Shown here: one piece after another, positions 46,951 to 56,051 of the stretch
Layout: each line of letters begins with the position of its first letter
Numbering within the stretch: position 1 is the first letter of the stretch
Assembly: GCA_029974635.1 (NCBI GenBank)
Contig: JARKQY010000048.1
Span: 1-64,000, forward strand
Source: Bacillota bacterium
Lineage (GTDB): Bacteria; Bacillota; UBA4882; UBA8346
DNA: 64,000 nucleotides
Direction of reading: 5' to 3'
The notes under the pieces: model-generated
Told to the model about the DNA's origin: nothing
Database searches by the model: none
The model's input: the letters and a program-made list of their open reading frames with translations, nothing else
Made by a program: the position numbers and the translations under genes

Positions 46951-47350
46951 ATGAAGAATCCTCCTGTTATGCAAATAATAATATCATTCCTGGTTGCACC
47001 TTACAAGGCATGAGTGTTAATATGAATTGTATCCAATCCAATTCATAAAACGTTCTCCAACTAATCAAAGTATTGCGCATTTCTTTTAGTGTAAAATATC
47101 GCAACCTATATAGCATAGCAGTTTTTTATCAAGAACTATAATAACTAATATTCTCGTACAAACCGGTAATTCCTGCCTGGGATTCTGTGCGAGTACACTT
47201 TTCGATAGCTTAAAACTGCAATGTTTCAATAGTAGATAATATACGAACCCAAAATTAAAAGATATACAAATACAAATGCAACTTATAAAATAAGTTGCAC
47301 CAGATTCTTGACCGTGCCTACAAGTATGGGTATTAAAAGGAAACATTCGA
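46951..47350 (-). other. Gap between ylzJ and the symporter gene, with possible terminator
   Basis: TGCAACTTAT and ATAAGTTGCA form a ten-pair hairpin at 47278-47299, followed on the minus strand by TTTGTATTTG, a weak terminator for tepA-ylzJ. The 98-codon frame at 47086-47382 has no ribosome site and low-quality composition. No other gene is seen. Confidence 0.5.
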
Positions 47351-47614
47351 TTAATTGCCCGACTGCACCGCTGATTTTTCATGAACTACCGAAATCAACG
47401 CTCCCGGCTGCCAGTCCGGATTCAAATAATCTTCAGGGTTAGTGCTGATTAAACGGTCAATTTGAAATTGCCCGTTTTGTAATTGCCTAAGCATAAATTT
47501 CCTGCCGTTGAGATTCAATTCATGGGTTTGATTCTCCGGCAAACTAACTGGTTCCCCTTGGTCATTTTCCCCAAAAACGACTTCCGGAGGCACAATTGTA
47601 TATAAAAGCATCAT
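47351..47614 (-). CDS. YlzJ-like protein
   Basis: The 87-residue protein begins [17 protein letters not shown], the hallmark of the YlzJ family encoded next to tepA in Bacillota. It ends in a region with [13 protein letters not shown]. The function is unknown. The start codon overlaps the tepA stop (ATGA), so translation is coupled. Confidence 0.85.
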   Translation of the reverse strand: MMLLYTIVPPEVVFGENDQGEPVSLPENQTHELNLNGRKFMLRQLQNGQFQIDRLISTNPEDYLNPDWQPGALISVVHEKSAVQSGN

Positions 47615-48396
47615 TGCAATCCCCTCGGTTTTGAACCGTATTTCAGTTCAACAATTTCTTCCAATTTTTTTAAAGCCTGACTGATTCCGCCGATTTCATC
47701 AATAATACCGCTGGCAACAGCATCCTTCCCCACCAATACCGTGCCGATATCCCGAACCAAATCACCGGTCCGGAACATCAATTCCCGGAAACGCTCCTCT
47801 GTAACCTTGGAATGATTAGTGACAAACTTGATGACCCGGTCCTGCATTTTATCCAAATACTCATATGTCTGCGGCACACCCACCACCAGGCCGGTTAAAC
47901 GCAGCGGATGAATGGTCATGGTGGCTGTCTCGGCTATAAAACTATAATTTGTCGAAACCGCAATGGGCACCCCGATAGAGTGTCCCCCGCCCAAGACCAA
48001 TGAAACAGTTGCCTTGGATAAACTCTCAAGCATTTCTGCAATGGCCAGACCGGCTTCCACATCTCCGCCGACGGTATTCAGGATTACCAACAGCCCTTTA
48101 ATCTCTTTGCTCTGTTCAATAGCGACCAATTGTGGAATAATATGTTCATATTTGGTCGTTTTGTTTTTCGGCGGCAAAATAACGTGGCCCTCGATCTGTC
48201 CGACAATAATCAAGGTGTGAATATGATTTTCAACCGGCGGCGGTGTAGTGATCTGCCCGAGGGTTTTTAAATTTTGCAAAACTACTCGTTGTTTCCGGGG
48301 ACTCTGCCTTAACGGTTGTTCAAGCGGTTCTTCCGCCGGATTCCCTTCACCGGATGCGGCATAATCTTTTTCCATTGATGGCTGTTGAGTTTCCAA
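47611..48396 (-). CDS. tepA: ClpP-class serine protease TepA
   Basis: TepA is a ClpP-like protease linked to protein export or sporulation in Bacillus. The 261 residues have a charged N-terminal tail, then a crotonase/ClpP fold. The nucleophile region is [14 protein letters not shown] and the His region [11 protein letters not shown]. The start is TTG 48396, six bases after GGAGGG; TTG 48402 touches the ribosome site and is less likely. It is co-transcribed with ylzJ. Confidence 0.9.
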   Translation of the reverse strand: METQQPSMEKDYAASGEGNPAEEPLEQPLRQSPRKQRVVLQNLKTLGQITTPPPVENHIHTLIIVGQIEGHVILPPKNKTTKYEHIIPQLVAIEQSKEIKGLLVILNTVGGDVEAGLAIAEMLESLSKATVSLVLGGGHSIGVPIAVSTNYSFIAETATMTIHPLRLTGLVVGVPQTYEYLDKMQDRVIKFVTNHSKVTEERFRELMFRTGDLVRDIGTVLVGKDAVASGIIDEIGGISQALKKLEEIVELKYGSKPRGLQ

Positions 48397-48800
48397 ACAC
48401 AACCCTCCATTTTACGCTGGGAAAATTCTTATATCTTAATACTATAAACAGCGCTTCCATAGTATAACTAGAAATCCCAAAAACCATACAATAACGCTTA
48501 GGCCTAATCTTGCTCCGCTATATACAAACTAAAAAATAGGTTTAATTTTTATTGCAAAAGTGTTAAATTTTTGTTAGCCAAATAATAGCTTGGCATCATA
48601 CAATTTTCAGCTGACTAACATAAATAAATTCATTTGCCATGTTTTGTAATAAGTGATAGAATATAATAAATATAGTTTTAATAATTCAATTTTAAAAATT
48701 TACCATTTTAGTTAGGTTTTGGTGATACTATCAAATACCCCTTGACGGAATCGTTCATATTAGCTAATCCCCGTTGAAGATAAGAATAGGAGCAATTCAT
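48397..48800. other. Divergent AT-rich intergenic region
   Basis: This is the region between the divergent tepA and PilZ genes. A plus-strand TTGACG at about 48741 with a weak -10 (TAATCC, 17-base spacer) could drive the PilZ gene. No coding frame or RNA element is recognised. Confidence 0.4.
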
Positions 48801-49481
48801 ATGGAGACGTTGGAACAATTATTACGGCCCGGTAGAGAAATTCAAATCGAATTTGAAGGGGTAAACGGAGAAAAAATCAATAGTAAAACGAAGATTATCC
48901 GTTGTGCCCAACGAGAATATCTGGCCTTATTGGTCGCATCAAAAACCAATTATCTGAATCACTTGACCGCAGGAGATTCAATTACTTTAACTTGCCGCAG
49001 CGAATCGAAAAACGTATTTTGCTTTGTTACGGAGTTTGTTGAGTTAAAGTCGGGCGAACTTCCCATCATCATTGTGAACCGGCCAACCAAAATCGATAAC
49101 GCATCGCGGCGTAATTTCTTCCGTTGTGATGTCCGGTTGCCGTTCACTTATTTTCTGCGGAATAAAGAACGGAAGGGCGAGGTTATCAATCTATCTGCCG
49201 GAGGAGTATTTGCGGTAATCGATGTTGATAGTTCCATCATCGTCGGTTCCAGGCTGGCCTGTAAATTATTTTTACCAAAAACAAAGGAACCAATCATGTT
49301 TGTGGGCAGGGTCGTCGGGATCCGGAAAATTGACGACAATCAGGGCATTGCCTTGAGTTTTCAGAATTTAACCAAAGACCAACAAACGCTTATTGTAAAA
49401 TATCTTTTTGACCAGCAACGGGTGATGCTGATCCAAAAACGGGTTAGCGGCAATAACAATAATAAATTAATGATTATGTAG
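48801..49481 (+). CDS. PilZ-domain (YcgR-type) c-di-GMP receptor
   Basis: This is probably a flagellar brake or other c-di-GMP effector. Of the 226 residues, about 1-95 form a YcgR-N (PilZN) domain and 98-210 the PilZ domain. The ligand motif is visible as RRNFFR (RxxxR-type) and NLSAGGVF (D/NxSxxG). The start ATG 48801 has AGGAG eight bases before it; an ATG at 48774 has none. It is the only cyclic-di-nucleotide protein here apart from the c-di-AMP riboswitch. Together with flgB it suggests a motile ancestor. Confidence 0.88.
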   Translation: METLEQLLRPGREIQIEFEGVNGEKINSKTKIIRCAQREYLALLVASKTNYLNHLTAGDSITLTCRSESKNVFCFVTEFVELKSGELPIIIVNRPTKIDNASRRNFFRCDVRLPFTYFLRNKERKGEVINLSAGGVFAVIDVDSSIIVGSRLACKLFLPKTKEPIMFVGRVVGIRKIDDNQGIALSFQNLTKDQQTLIVKYLFDQQRVMLIQKRVSGNNNNKLMIM

Positions 49482-49508
49482 TCTTAAAAACTTCATCGGC
49501 AAAATAAA

Positions 49509-49535
49509 ACTAAAGGACCGTCAGGTCCTTCATTT
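49509..49535. terminator. Bidirectional terminator between the PilZ gene and glnS
   Basis: AAGGACC and GGTCCTT form a stem with a four-base loop. T-rich sequence follows on both strands, serving two convergent genes. Confidence 0.8.
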
Positions 49536-51289
49536 TATTTGTTTTTTTCCTTCGCCCATGAATCCTTCAACGAAGCAGCCCGGTTGAACACCAGTTTTTC
49601 AGCGGTGGCCTCTGGATCGACGCAAAAATATCCCTGCCGCAAGAATTGATATCTGCCTCCCGGGGTTGCACCTTTCAAACTTGGTTCCACCAAACATGTT
49701 GTTAAGACTTCCAGGGAGTTGGAGTTTAGATTGGTTTTAAAATCAGTCCCCTCCGGTACATCATCCGGATTTTCCACGCCAAAAAGCTGATCATAGAGAC
49801 GTACTTCCGCTTTAAGGGCATGCTTTACCGAGACCCAGTGCAGGGTTCCCTTTACTTTACGCCCGTCACCGGACCAGCCGCCCCGGGTCGCCGGATCATA
49901 ACTGCAATGAAGTTCTACAACTTCTCCTGTTTTATCATCCTTGACCACTTTTTCGCAACGAATATAATAAGCGTGTTTAAGCCGGACTTCCACCCCCGGA
50001 GCCAACCGGAAATAGCCTTTGGGCGGATTTTCACAGAAATCATCCTGTTCGATGTAGATCTCCTTTGAAAATGGAACCTTCCGGGTGCCCATTTCCGGGT
50101 TCTCCGGGTTTATCTCGGCATCAAACTCCTCCACCTGATCTTCCGGATAATTGTCGATGATTACCTTCAACGGCCGCAATACCGCCATAATCCGGGGCGC
50201 CCGTAGGTTTAAATCTTCCCGCAAACAATGCTCCAACAATGCAAAATCCACAGTGCTATTGCTCTTGGCGACTCCGATCCGGTCGCAAAAGTTACGGATG
50301 GACTCCGGAGTGTAACCCCGGCGGCGCAAGCCGCAAAGCGTCGGCATCCGTGGATCGTTCCAGCCGGAAACATAATTATCCTTTACTAGTTCCAACAGTT
50401 TTCGCTTGCTCATTACTGTATAAGTCAAATTGAGTCTGGCAAACTCAATCTGCCGGGGAGGCTGCGGAAACTCATCCCGGAATTGCTCGATTACCCAATC
50501 GTAAAGCGGACGATGGTCCTCATACTCAAGGGAGCATAATGAATGGGTAATTTCCTCTATCGCGTCCGAAATGGGATGTGCATAATCATACATGGGATAA
50601 ATACACCACTCATCGCCTGTCCGATGGTGCGTTACACGGCGAATTCTATAAATAACCGGATCACGCATGTTGATATTCGGTGAAGCCATGTCAATTTTAG
50701 CCCGTAATGTCCGGGACGCGTCAGGGAATTCACCAGCCCGCATCCGTCTGAATAAATCCAAGTTCTCACTTATGGAACGCTCCCGGTAAGGGCTATCCTT
50801 TCCCGATTCCGTCAAAGTACCCCGGTATTCCCTGATTTCATCTCCCGACAGGTCGCAAACATAAGCCTTACCATTCATAATAAGTTTCTCGGCACATTGA
50901 TAAAACCTTTCATAATACTCGGAAGCGTAAAAAAGCCGTTCTTCCCAGTCAAAACCCAGCCAATGGATATCTTCCTTGATGGCCTCCACATATTCGATAT
51001 CCTCTTTTACCGGGTTGGTGTCGTCAAAACGGAGGTTGCATTTTCCGCCGAACAAAGCGGCCATTCCAAAATCAATGCATAATGCTTTGGCATGCCCAAT
51101 GTGCAAATAACCGTTAGGCTCGGGAGGGAAACGGGTATGAACCCGGTTGCCGCACTTCCCCAGCTGAAGATCCTCGGTAATGAACTCCTGAATGAAATTG
51201 GAGGGGGTGGTTTGGTTGGAGACCGGTGAATTGTTTTGCGTATTGGCATCCGCTTTTAAATTGCCTAAATTAATATTGCTTGTCTCCAT
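49535..51289 (-). CDS. glnS: Glutaminyl-tRNA synthetase
   Basis: This class I synthetase charges tRNA-Gln directly. The 584 residues include the HIGH region [11 protein letters not shown], the KMSKS region as VMSKRK and the two C-terminal beta-barrel anticodon domains. The first 38 residues are an extra low-complexity, Asn/Thr-rich tail. Most Bacillota make Gln-tRNA by the GatCAB route, so this gene is probably a lateral acquisition. AAGGAGG lies ten bases before the ATG. Confidence 0.96.
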   Translation of the reverse strand: METSNINLGNLKADANTQNNSPVSNQTTPSNFIQEFITEDLQLGKCGNRVHTRFPPEPNGYLHIGHAKALCIDFGMAALFGGKCNLRFDDTNPVKEDIEYVEAIKEDIHWLGFDWEERLFYASEYYERFYQCAEKLIMNGKAYVCDLSGDEIREYRGTLTESGKDSPYRERSISENLDLFRRMRAGEFPDASRTLRAKIDMASPNINMRDPVIYRIRRVTHHRTGDEWCIYPMYDYAHPISDAIEEITHSLCSLEYEDHRPLYDWVIEQFRDEFPQPPRQIEFARLNLTYTVMSKRKLLELVKDNYVSGWNDPRMPTLCGLRRRGYTPESIRNFCDRIGVAKSNSTVDFALLEHCLREDLNLRAPRIMAVLRPLKVIIDNYPEDQVEEFDAEINPENPEMGTRKVPFSKEIYIEQDDFCENPPKGYFRLAPGVEVRLKHAYYIRCEKVVKDDKTGEVVELHCSYDPATRGGWSGDGRKVKGTLHWVSVKHALKAEVRLYDQLFGVENPDDVPEGTDFKTNLNSNSLEVLTTCLVEPSLKGATPGGRYQFLRQGYFCVDPEATAEKLVFNRAASLKDSWAKEKNK

Positions 51290-51385
51290 TGTTATTGTTC
51301 CTCCTTTATATATAAAACGGTTAGGATTCTGTAAGAATTACACGGAATGACTTCCCATCATTTAGCTTATACAGATATCTTTTCT

Positions 51386-51415
51386 ATTATAATATTAATC
51401 TAATTGGGTTTGCAA
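51386..51415 (-). promoter_or_regulatory. Promoter of glnS
   Basis: The minus strand has TTGCAA, an 18-base spacer and TATAAT, giving a leader of about 95 bases. Confidence 0.65.
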
Positions 51416-51712
51416 TTGTATTTTTGACTTCCGCAAAAAATTAATCCCGATTTTTGATTAAAACATCAAAAATAGGACTTATTTGTCCTTAACTTCCTGA
51501 AAATTATGTCGATAATTAAGTTACAAAACATTTTCCGGAATTATCCGGCAACTTGGAAGCAAATGTTTACGGCTGATCTCTCCCAAAAATCCAAATCCTC
51601 CTTATCATATATTCAAGAGACCGAAGTCTCTTGAATTTTTTGATTTTTTAAAATCAATGAAGGGATCTCTTATATGAAATCCCTTTTAGCGTAGTTACTT
51701 AGATTATTCAAT
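51416..51712. other. Intergenic with two hairpins
   Basis: TTCAAGAGAC and GTCTCTTGAA (51621-51644) form a ten-pair stem followed on the plus strand by TTTTTTG; no plus-strand gene precedes it. A second hairpin with GGGAT(C/T)-type arms at 51662-51684 would serve as terminator for the minus-strand lipoprotein gene. No coding sequence is seen. Confidence 0.55.
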
Positions 51713-52069
51713 TTACTGTAAATCATAAATCCCGATATCATCAATATACCAGCCGTCATAAACGAAATAGCCGGTGGTTAATCGGAATCTGATTTTAACA
51801 TTAGTTTGTGTCTTATATGTATCTAGACTAATAATCGCATTTCCCCAACCTATACTCCCGGTATAAGAAGTAAGTTACGTCCATATCGAACCGCCATCTA
51901 TGGATATTTCAACACGACAGGAGGCGTCATTATTTTGAACATTGTACCGATGCCAAAAATACAAATACGGGTTGTACTGCCAGACAAATTTATGGAATTT
52001 GATGTTAATGAAGTATCTACATTAGTGGTATAATATCCTCCCGGACTATCGGTCTAACAATTTGAAGCA
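51713..52069 (-). pseudogene. Decayed third jelly-roll repeat of the lipoprotein gene
   Basis: Read across frames, this stretch encodes the rest of a third copy of the repeat found twice in the upstream protein, with recognisable blocks TDSPGGYYTTNVDTS, YLYFWHRYN, SCRVEISIDGG and DGWYIDDIGIYDLQ before a stop at 51713. At least four lesions are visible: a frameshift at about 52080-52090 that creates the present stop, a TAG where the repeat has Trp, a second frameshift near 51970 and a TAA after a Trp-Thr pair near 51880. The gene once ended at 51713. Confidence 0.8.
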
Positions 52070-53614
52070 CTATGGTAGTATGTAGTGGTTTTTATCAGAA
52101 ACCATAAAAGAGGACCCAGATTCGGCATCATCGAAATAATTAGAGAATAAAGATGATTCCTTGATACGAATATCATCAATATACCAACCATCGGAAGTAT
52201 AATAATATGCATAAATACGAAATCTAATCTGTATTCTAGCGGTTTTATAGGCTCCTAAATCAATAACTTGTGATTGCCAATCGATATTTCCTCTGCCATA
52301 ATAGGCCTTTACTTGACTCCATGTTTCGCCGTAATTATTTGATATTTCGACGTAACAATATGCGCTGGATCCAATATTATACCTATGCCAAAACTCTAGG
52401 TACGGACTTTCACTTCCGTTCATATCAATGATGCATGTGATCAAGCTATAATCGACATAAGATTTATAATCAGCGCCAGGACTATCTGTCCAAGAATGCG
52501 AACCGCTATGACTGGATTCGGTGGTTTTGCCCCATTCTCCGGCAGGGCATACCAAGTCCGTCTCACTTTCAGCTCCTTCATTAAAAGCCGTGTAATGTAT
52601 CACGGGTTGATCTTTAATACAAACATCGTCAATATACCAGCCGTCACTGACGCTACCATAAGAGCTAGTTTTCTTAATCCGAAAACGAACAACTATTATG
52701 TCTGATTTATAATCTTCCAAATAGACTACCATACGACTCCAGTCCTTTGTTCCGTAAAAATCGGCCAGAACGGCCCAGGTTACTCCCGCATCCTTGGATA
52801 CTTCCACGGAGCAGTAGGCTGAGGTATTATAACGATGCCAAAAAGCCAAGTACGGATGTTGACTTCCGTTCATATTAACAGCGCATGATCTAAGACTTAT
52901 ATCAAAAGGATTTTCTGAATAATTCCCATTTGGACTATCCGTCCAGGAATATGAACCGCTGTGAGCTACAGCGCTAGTTTTCTCCCAAGTCCCTTGCGGC
53001 AATAAAAAAGAGGTCTTATTTTCCGCGCTTTCGCTAAAATCGGTATACGCAATTGGTTGTTTAAAAACTGCCGTTATAGTTTTATCCGAATCAACCACCA
53101 ATTCCGGCTGTAGCTCATATGAGGTTAAGTCCCCTTCCCAATGGTCAAAATACCAACCCAAAGCGGGAACCGGATTTAACCTTATTTTATCGCCTTTATA
53201 CGTTGGCAAACTCAATCCTCCCATTACTAATTCCCGGCTAACAGCACCCTGTCCGGAAACTTCAATAGTCACATTATGAGTCAAAGGGCTAAAAACCGCC
53301 GTAATATTTTTTTCGCCATTCATGGTAATCTGGTTGTTGCCAACTTCACCACCATTTGGCCCCGCCCAGTTCTTAAAAGCCCAGGCGGCGGTATCGCCAA
53401 CCGGCACCAAGTTCACAACCGACCCGGATGCGTATCTGCGGGTCACAATGGCGTAGCCTGATTCATCGGCAACTCTTCCTGAACCTTCGCAGGCAATGAT
53501 CAAGGTATATTCGGTTCCTCCTCCGCCGCCGATGCCGCTACATCCCGTAATAAATGTTAAAATAAATGCCGCGAATAAACCAATTAACATTATATTTTTC
53601 AATTTCATATTCAT
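52070..53614 (-). CDS. Secreted lipoprotein with two divergent InlB-type repeats and jelly-roll repeats, 3'-truncated
   Basis: The 514 residues start with a lipoprotein signal (hydrophobic core, lipobox FITGC, then a Gly-rich stretch). Two bacterial divergent InlB B-repeats follow (about 36-110 and 112-190, each ending NITAVF or TITAVF). Then come two copies of about 155 residues of a MAM/laminin-G-like jelly roll (FWHRYN, SDGWYIDD). The third copy stops after about 25 residues because of the frameshift described for 51713-52069. The role is probably surface adhesion or carbohydrate contact, inferred from the modules. ATG 53608 is an alternative start with better ribosome-site spacing. Confidence 0.8.
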   Translation of the reverse strand: MNMKLKNIMLIGLFAAFILTFITGCSGIGGGGGTEYTLIIACEGSGRVADESGYAIVTRRYASGSVVNLVPVGDTAAWAFKNWAGPNGGEVGNNQITMNGEKNITAVFSPLTHNVTIEVSGQGAVSRELVMGGLSLPTYKGDKIRLNPVPALGWYFDHWEGDLTSYELQPELVVDSDKTITAVFKQPIAYTDFSESAENKTSFLLPQGTWEKTSAVAHSGSYSWTDSPNGNYSENPFDISLRSCAVNMNGSQHPYLAFWHRYNTSAYCSVEVSKDAGVTWAVLADFYGTKDWSRMVVYLEDYKSDIIVVRFRIKKTSSYGSVSDGWYIDDVCIKDQPVIHYTAFNEGAESETDLVCPAGEWGKTTESSHSGSHSWTDSPGADYKSYVDYSLITCIIDMNGSESPYLEFWHRYNIGSSAYCYVEISNNYGETWSQVKAYYGRGNIDWQSQVIDLGAYKTARIQIRFRIYAYYYTSDGWYIDDIRIKESSLFSNYFDDAESGSSFMVSDKNHYILP

Positions 53615-53646
53615 ATCCCTGCCTATTAGTCTTTTTAACAGTGCGT

Positions 53647-55437
53647 TTATTGTATGCGTACTATACTTGGAACGTTGCTAGACGAAAAACTGGCGCCGGC
53701 CACCGGCAGCATAATCAGGCGTAATTTAATTTGGGAATCCCCATTGATGCCGACATCAATTCGATTGGCCGATGCGAGATTCGGCAAATATATAAACGTC
53801 CCCGAACCGCGGGCCATATCTATATAGCCGCTGGTTTCCATTGGAAACTCGAAAGCGGAAAGATTCAATGTTTGGTATAGATATTTTTTACTTAAAACCG
53901 GATCGCTGGTCTGATACCCCACGTAATCCAATGCCACCGCGGATAGCCAATCCACGAACAACTCGTCAAAACTTGAAACATCTCCGGCGATATTTACAAA
54001 AGCATCCGTATAATAATTAGTAGATATAACGTTAGCTGTATTGATAGACTTTAATTTATCTTCTCCGTAACGATCCGCGAAATACCTCATAAACATGTAC
54101 GCCGAGGCATAATCAAGCCCATCTCCTTGCCAATCTTGGAGAGTATCATATTCATGATACTTTAAATAAAATTCAATCCGGCTGTCCAATTCCGGATTAT
54201 GCCCTCCGGGTCCGGCAATGGCAATATCCTCCGCCAGCATGGACAAGCCTTCATTGATCCATGTCGGAGTTTTTTCTTTGCCGTTACGACAGCTATAATT
54301 GATAAGATGTTGAAATTCATGGGCCGCTGTGGATTTTATACTGGACAACCAGGCCGAAGGGTCGTCGCCATAAAGATAAGTTGTTAAATATAACATTTCC
54401 TTGGCATTGGAGTATGGTTGGGCATATTTGGGGAATTCATTTATCGATGAAAAATAACCTAAAATGTAGTATCCATTATCCTCATGCACCAATTCGGAAA
54501 GCAAGATGTATACTTTGTCAAAACTATCGATATCTACGGCCAAGTCCCCGAAGTATGTGATAATCGTATTGTAATAGCTATCAAATGCCTGGCCTAATTG
54601 TGTTACATACGTATCGTCTATGTTCTGATTTTCATCCACGTAGATCAAGCACTTACTGTTGATATTATCGCTATTATACCTTAAATTAGCAGTTACTCTC
54701 GTAAAACTATCATTCTCATCAAAGTTATATTTAAAAAAGGTCAACTGGGGTTCCACCGACTTTGCGCCGAATGTGTCTCTGGATACCCCTGGCATATACC
54801 CTTGACTTAACAATTGCTGGTTAATCCTGCGGTCGAAATCCCGTAACCGCTGTTCGTAAATATTACTACTCCGGTTCAAATCCGCCAGTTTTCCGCCGTT
54901 TACCGCCGCCGTTGAAAGGCCTATTCCAATATCAGTGCTAATATTCACATTGGTTAAACTGTAATTTTGAGAAGTATTTGTATCATACGCAATAGCAATT
55001 AAGGACCCAACCTGTTGTTGCGTATCGATGATTAATTGGGTATTATTATTCAAGTCTCTAATAAAAGACGGACTTTCAAAAATCCCGCTTCCATAAGTCG
55101 TACTACTGATATAGATATTCGTACTAAACTGAAAATCACCCGGCTGGTCGAAGAATACACTAAAACTATATGTCCGATAACCATTCTTGACAAAGCTTAC
55201 AGTATATGTACCTGTTGGAAACTCTGGCGTTTGGAAATATCCGGAAGAATTAGTAATGGCTTGCACTTTGCCGCCAATATCGACTTTAACCCCCTCCAAG
55301 TATGTATAACTGTAAGAAAAATCTCGAACGTATCCACTAATAGTTACAGTACCGCCGCCGCTATCGCCGCAACCTATTAATGCAAATATTAAGCAAAAGC
55401 CTAAAAAAATAACCAAACTTAGTTTCTTCACATCCAT
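53647..55437 (-). CDS. Secreted lipoprotein metallopeptidase with N-terminal regulatory-like domain
   Basis: The protein begins with a lipoprotein signal and lipobox ALIGC (start ATG 55437, or GTG 55431, after AAAGGGG). Residues 28-110 form a carboxypeptidase-regulatory-like beta domain (GVKVDIGGKVQAITNSSGYF). Around residue 375 AAHEFQHLIN gives the HExxH zinc site. WINEGLSMLAEDIA about 20 residues later supplies the third, Glu ligand. This pattern fits M30 (hyicolysin)-like or Peptidase_MA-like enzymes. It probably degrades extracellular protein. It is 32 bases upstream of the repeat lipoprotein gene, so the two may form one unit. Confidence 0.82.
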   Translation of the reverse strand: MDVKKLSLVIFLGFCLIFALIGCGDSGGGTVTISGYVRDFSYSYTYLEGVKVDIGGKVQAITNSSGYFQTPEFPTGTYTVSFVKNGYRTYSFSVFFDQPGDFQFSTNIYISSTTYGSGIFESPSFIRDLNNNTQLIIDTQQQVGSLIAIAYDTNTSQNYSLTNVNISTDIGIGLSTAAVNGGKLADLNRSSNIYEQRLRDFDRRINQQLLSQGYMPGVSRDTFGAKSVEPQLTFFKYNFDENDSFTRVTANLRYNSDNINSKCLIYVDENQNIDDTYVTQLGQAFDSYYNTIITYFGDLAVDIDSFDKVYILLSELVHEDNGYYILGYFSSINEFPKYAQPYSNAKEMLYLTTYLYGDDPSAWLSSIKSTAAHEFQHLINYSCRNGKEKTPTWINEGLSMLAEDIAIAGPGGHNPELDSRIEFYLKYHEYDTLQDWQGDGLDYASAYMFMRYFADRYGEDKLKSINTANVISTNYYTDAFVNIAGDVSSFDELFVDWLSAVALDYVGYQTSDPVLSKKYLYQTLNLSAFEFPMETSGYIDMARGSGTFIYLPNLASANRIDVGINGDSQIKLRLIMLPVAGASFSSSNVPSIVRIQ

Positions 55438-55739
55438 CGGCCCCTTTAATAAAATGCCCGCATTCCAGACTTGGTTCATCCTTTTTAAATTACCATATTT
55501 ATCCAAAACGACTCAATAAATTAATCTTAATTACAAAATCTTTATAAGCCCGCTGGATATCTTGGCCAGAATCCCAAATAACTTCCACCATAAAAACAAA
55601 AATAACCTCCTGGTACTTGCCGGGAATGATGATCAAAAATTGACACCTTCCTGAAACGGCAAAATTTGCTAAATTGATTATACTATAACTTTCCTCATTA
55701 ATACAAGGCAAAGAAAAAGTTTCAAAATTTGCAGCAAAA

Positions 55740-55776
55740 AAGGCCGCCCATTCATAATTTCAGGACGGCCTTAAAG
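55740..55776 (-). terminator. Terminator of the 38-residue gene
   Basis: On the minus strand AAGGCCGTCC and GGGCGGCCTT pair around a long loop and are followed by six T, about 25 bases after the stop. Confidence 0.85.
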
Positions 55777-55798
55777 CTTGAACATATTAACATGCAAT

Positions 55799-55915
55799 TT
55801 ATTTTTCCAGAATTTCATTTTTTAAAACCCGGGCTGTTTGAACTACATTCCTGCCATTATCGACTATCGTGACGATAGCGTTTCCAAGCCTTACTTTCAA
55901 TACTTGAGGTCTCAT
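55799..55915 (-). CDS. Small protein of 38 residues, unknown function
   Basis: I do not recognise this product. It begins MRPQVLKVRLGNAIVTIVDN and ends in a charged helix-like tail (NEILEK), with a beta-rich hydrophobic middle, no Cys and no signal or membrane helix. AAGGAGG sits six bases before the ATG. It has a dedicated consensus promoter (55990-56018), a palindrome over the -10 (55981-56001) and its own terminator, so it is almost certainly expressed. The next gene upstream encodes the DUF4917 SIR2-like protein; the palindrome suggests repression of this short transcript. A regulatory or antitoxin-like role is possible but unproved. Confidence 0.75.
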   Translation of the reverse strand: MRPQVLKVRLGNAIVTIVDNGRNVVQTARVLKNEILEK

Positions 55916-55980
55916 CCTAAACCCTCCTTTTCTGGCAGCTAAAATCTGGATGCATCCGAATGAATCAATTATATATTTAA

Positions 55981-56018
55981 CTATATTAAATTTTAATATA
56001 GTCTATTAGTTTTGTCAA
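55981..56018 (-). promoter_or_regulatory. Promoter with palindromic operator for the 38-residue gene
   Basis: The minus strand has TTGACA (56013-56018), a 17-base spacer and TAAAAT (55990-55995). CTATATTAAA and TTTAATATAG form a ten-base inverted repeat (55981-56001) that covers the -10, a position where a repressor would block initiation. Confidence 0.85.
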
Positions 56019-56051
56019 GCTTATCCCCAAAATATTATTCCGGTAGCATCT

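Noticed and set aside
47086-47382. 98-codon minus-strand frame
   Set aside because: It overlaps ylzJ, contains the likely terminator hairpin and lacks a ribosome site.
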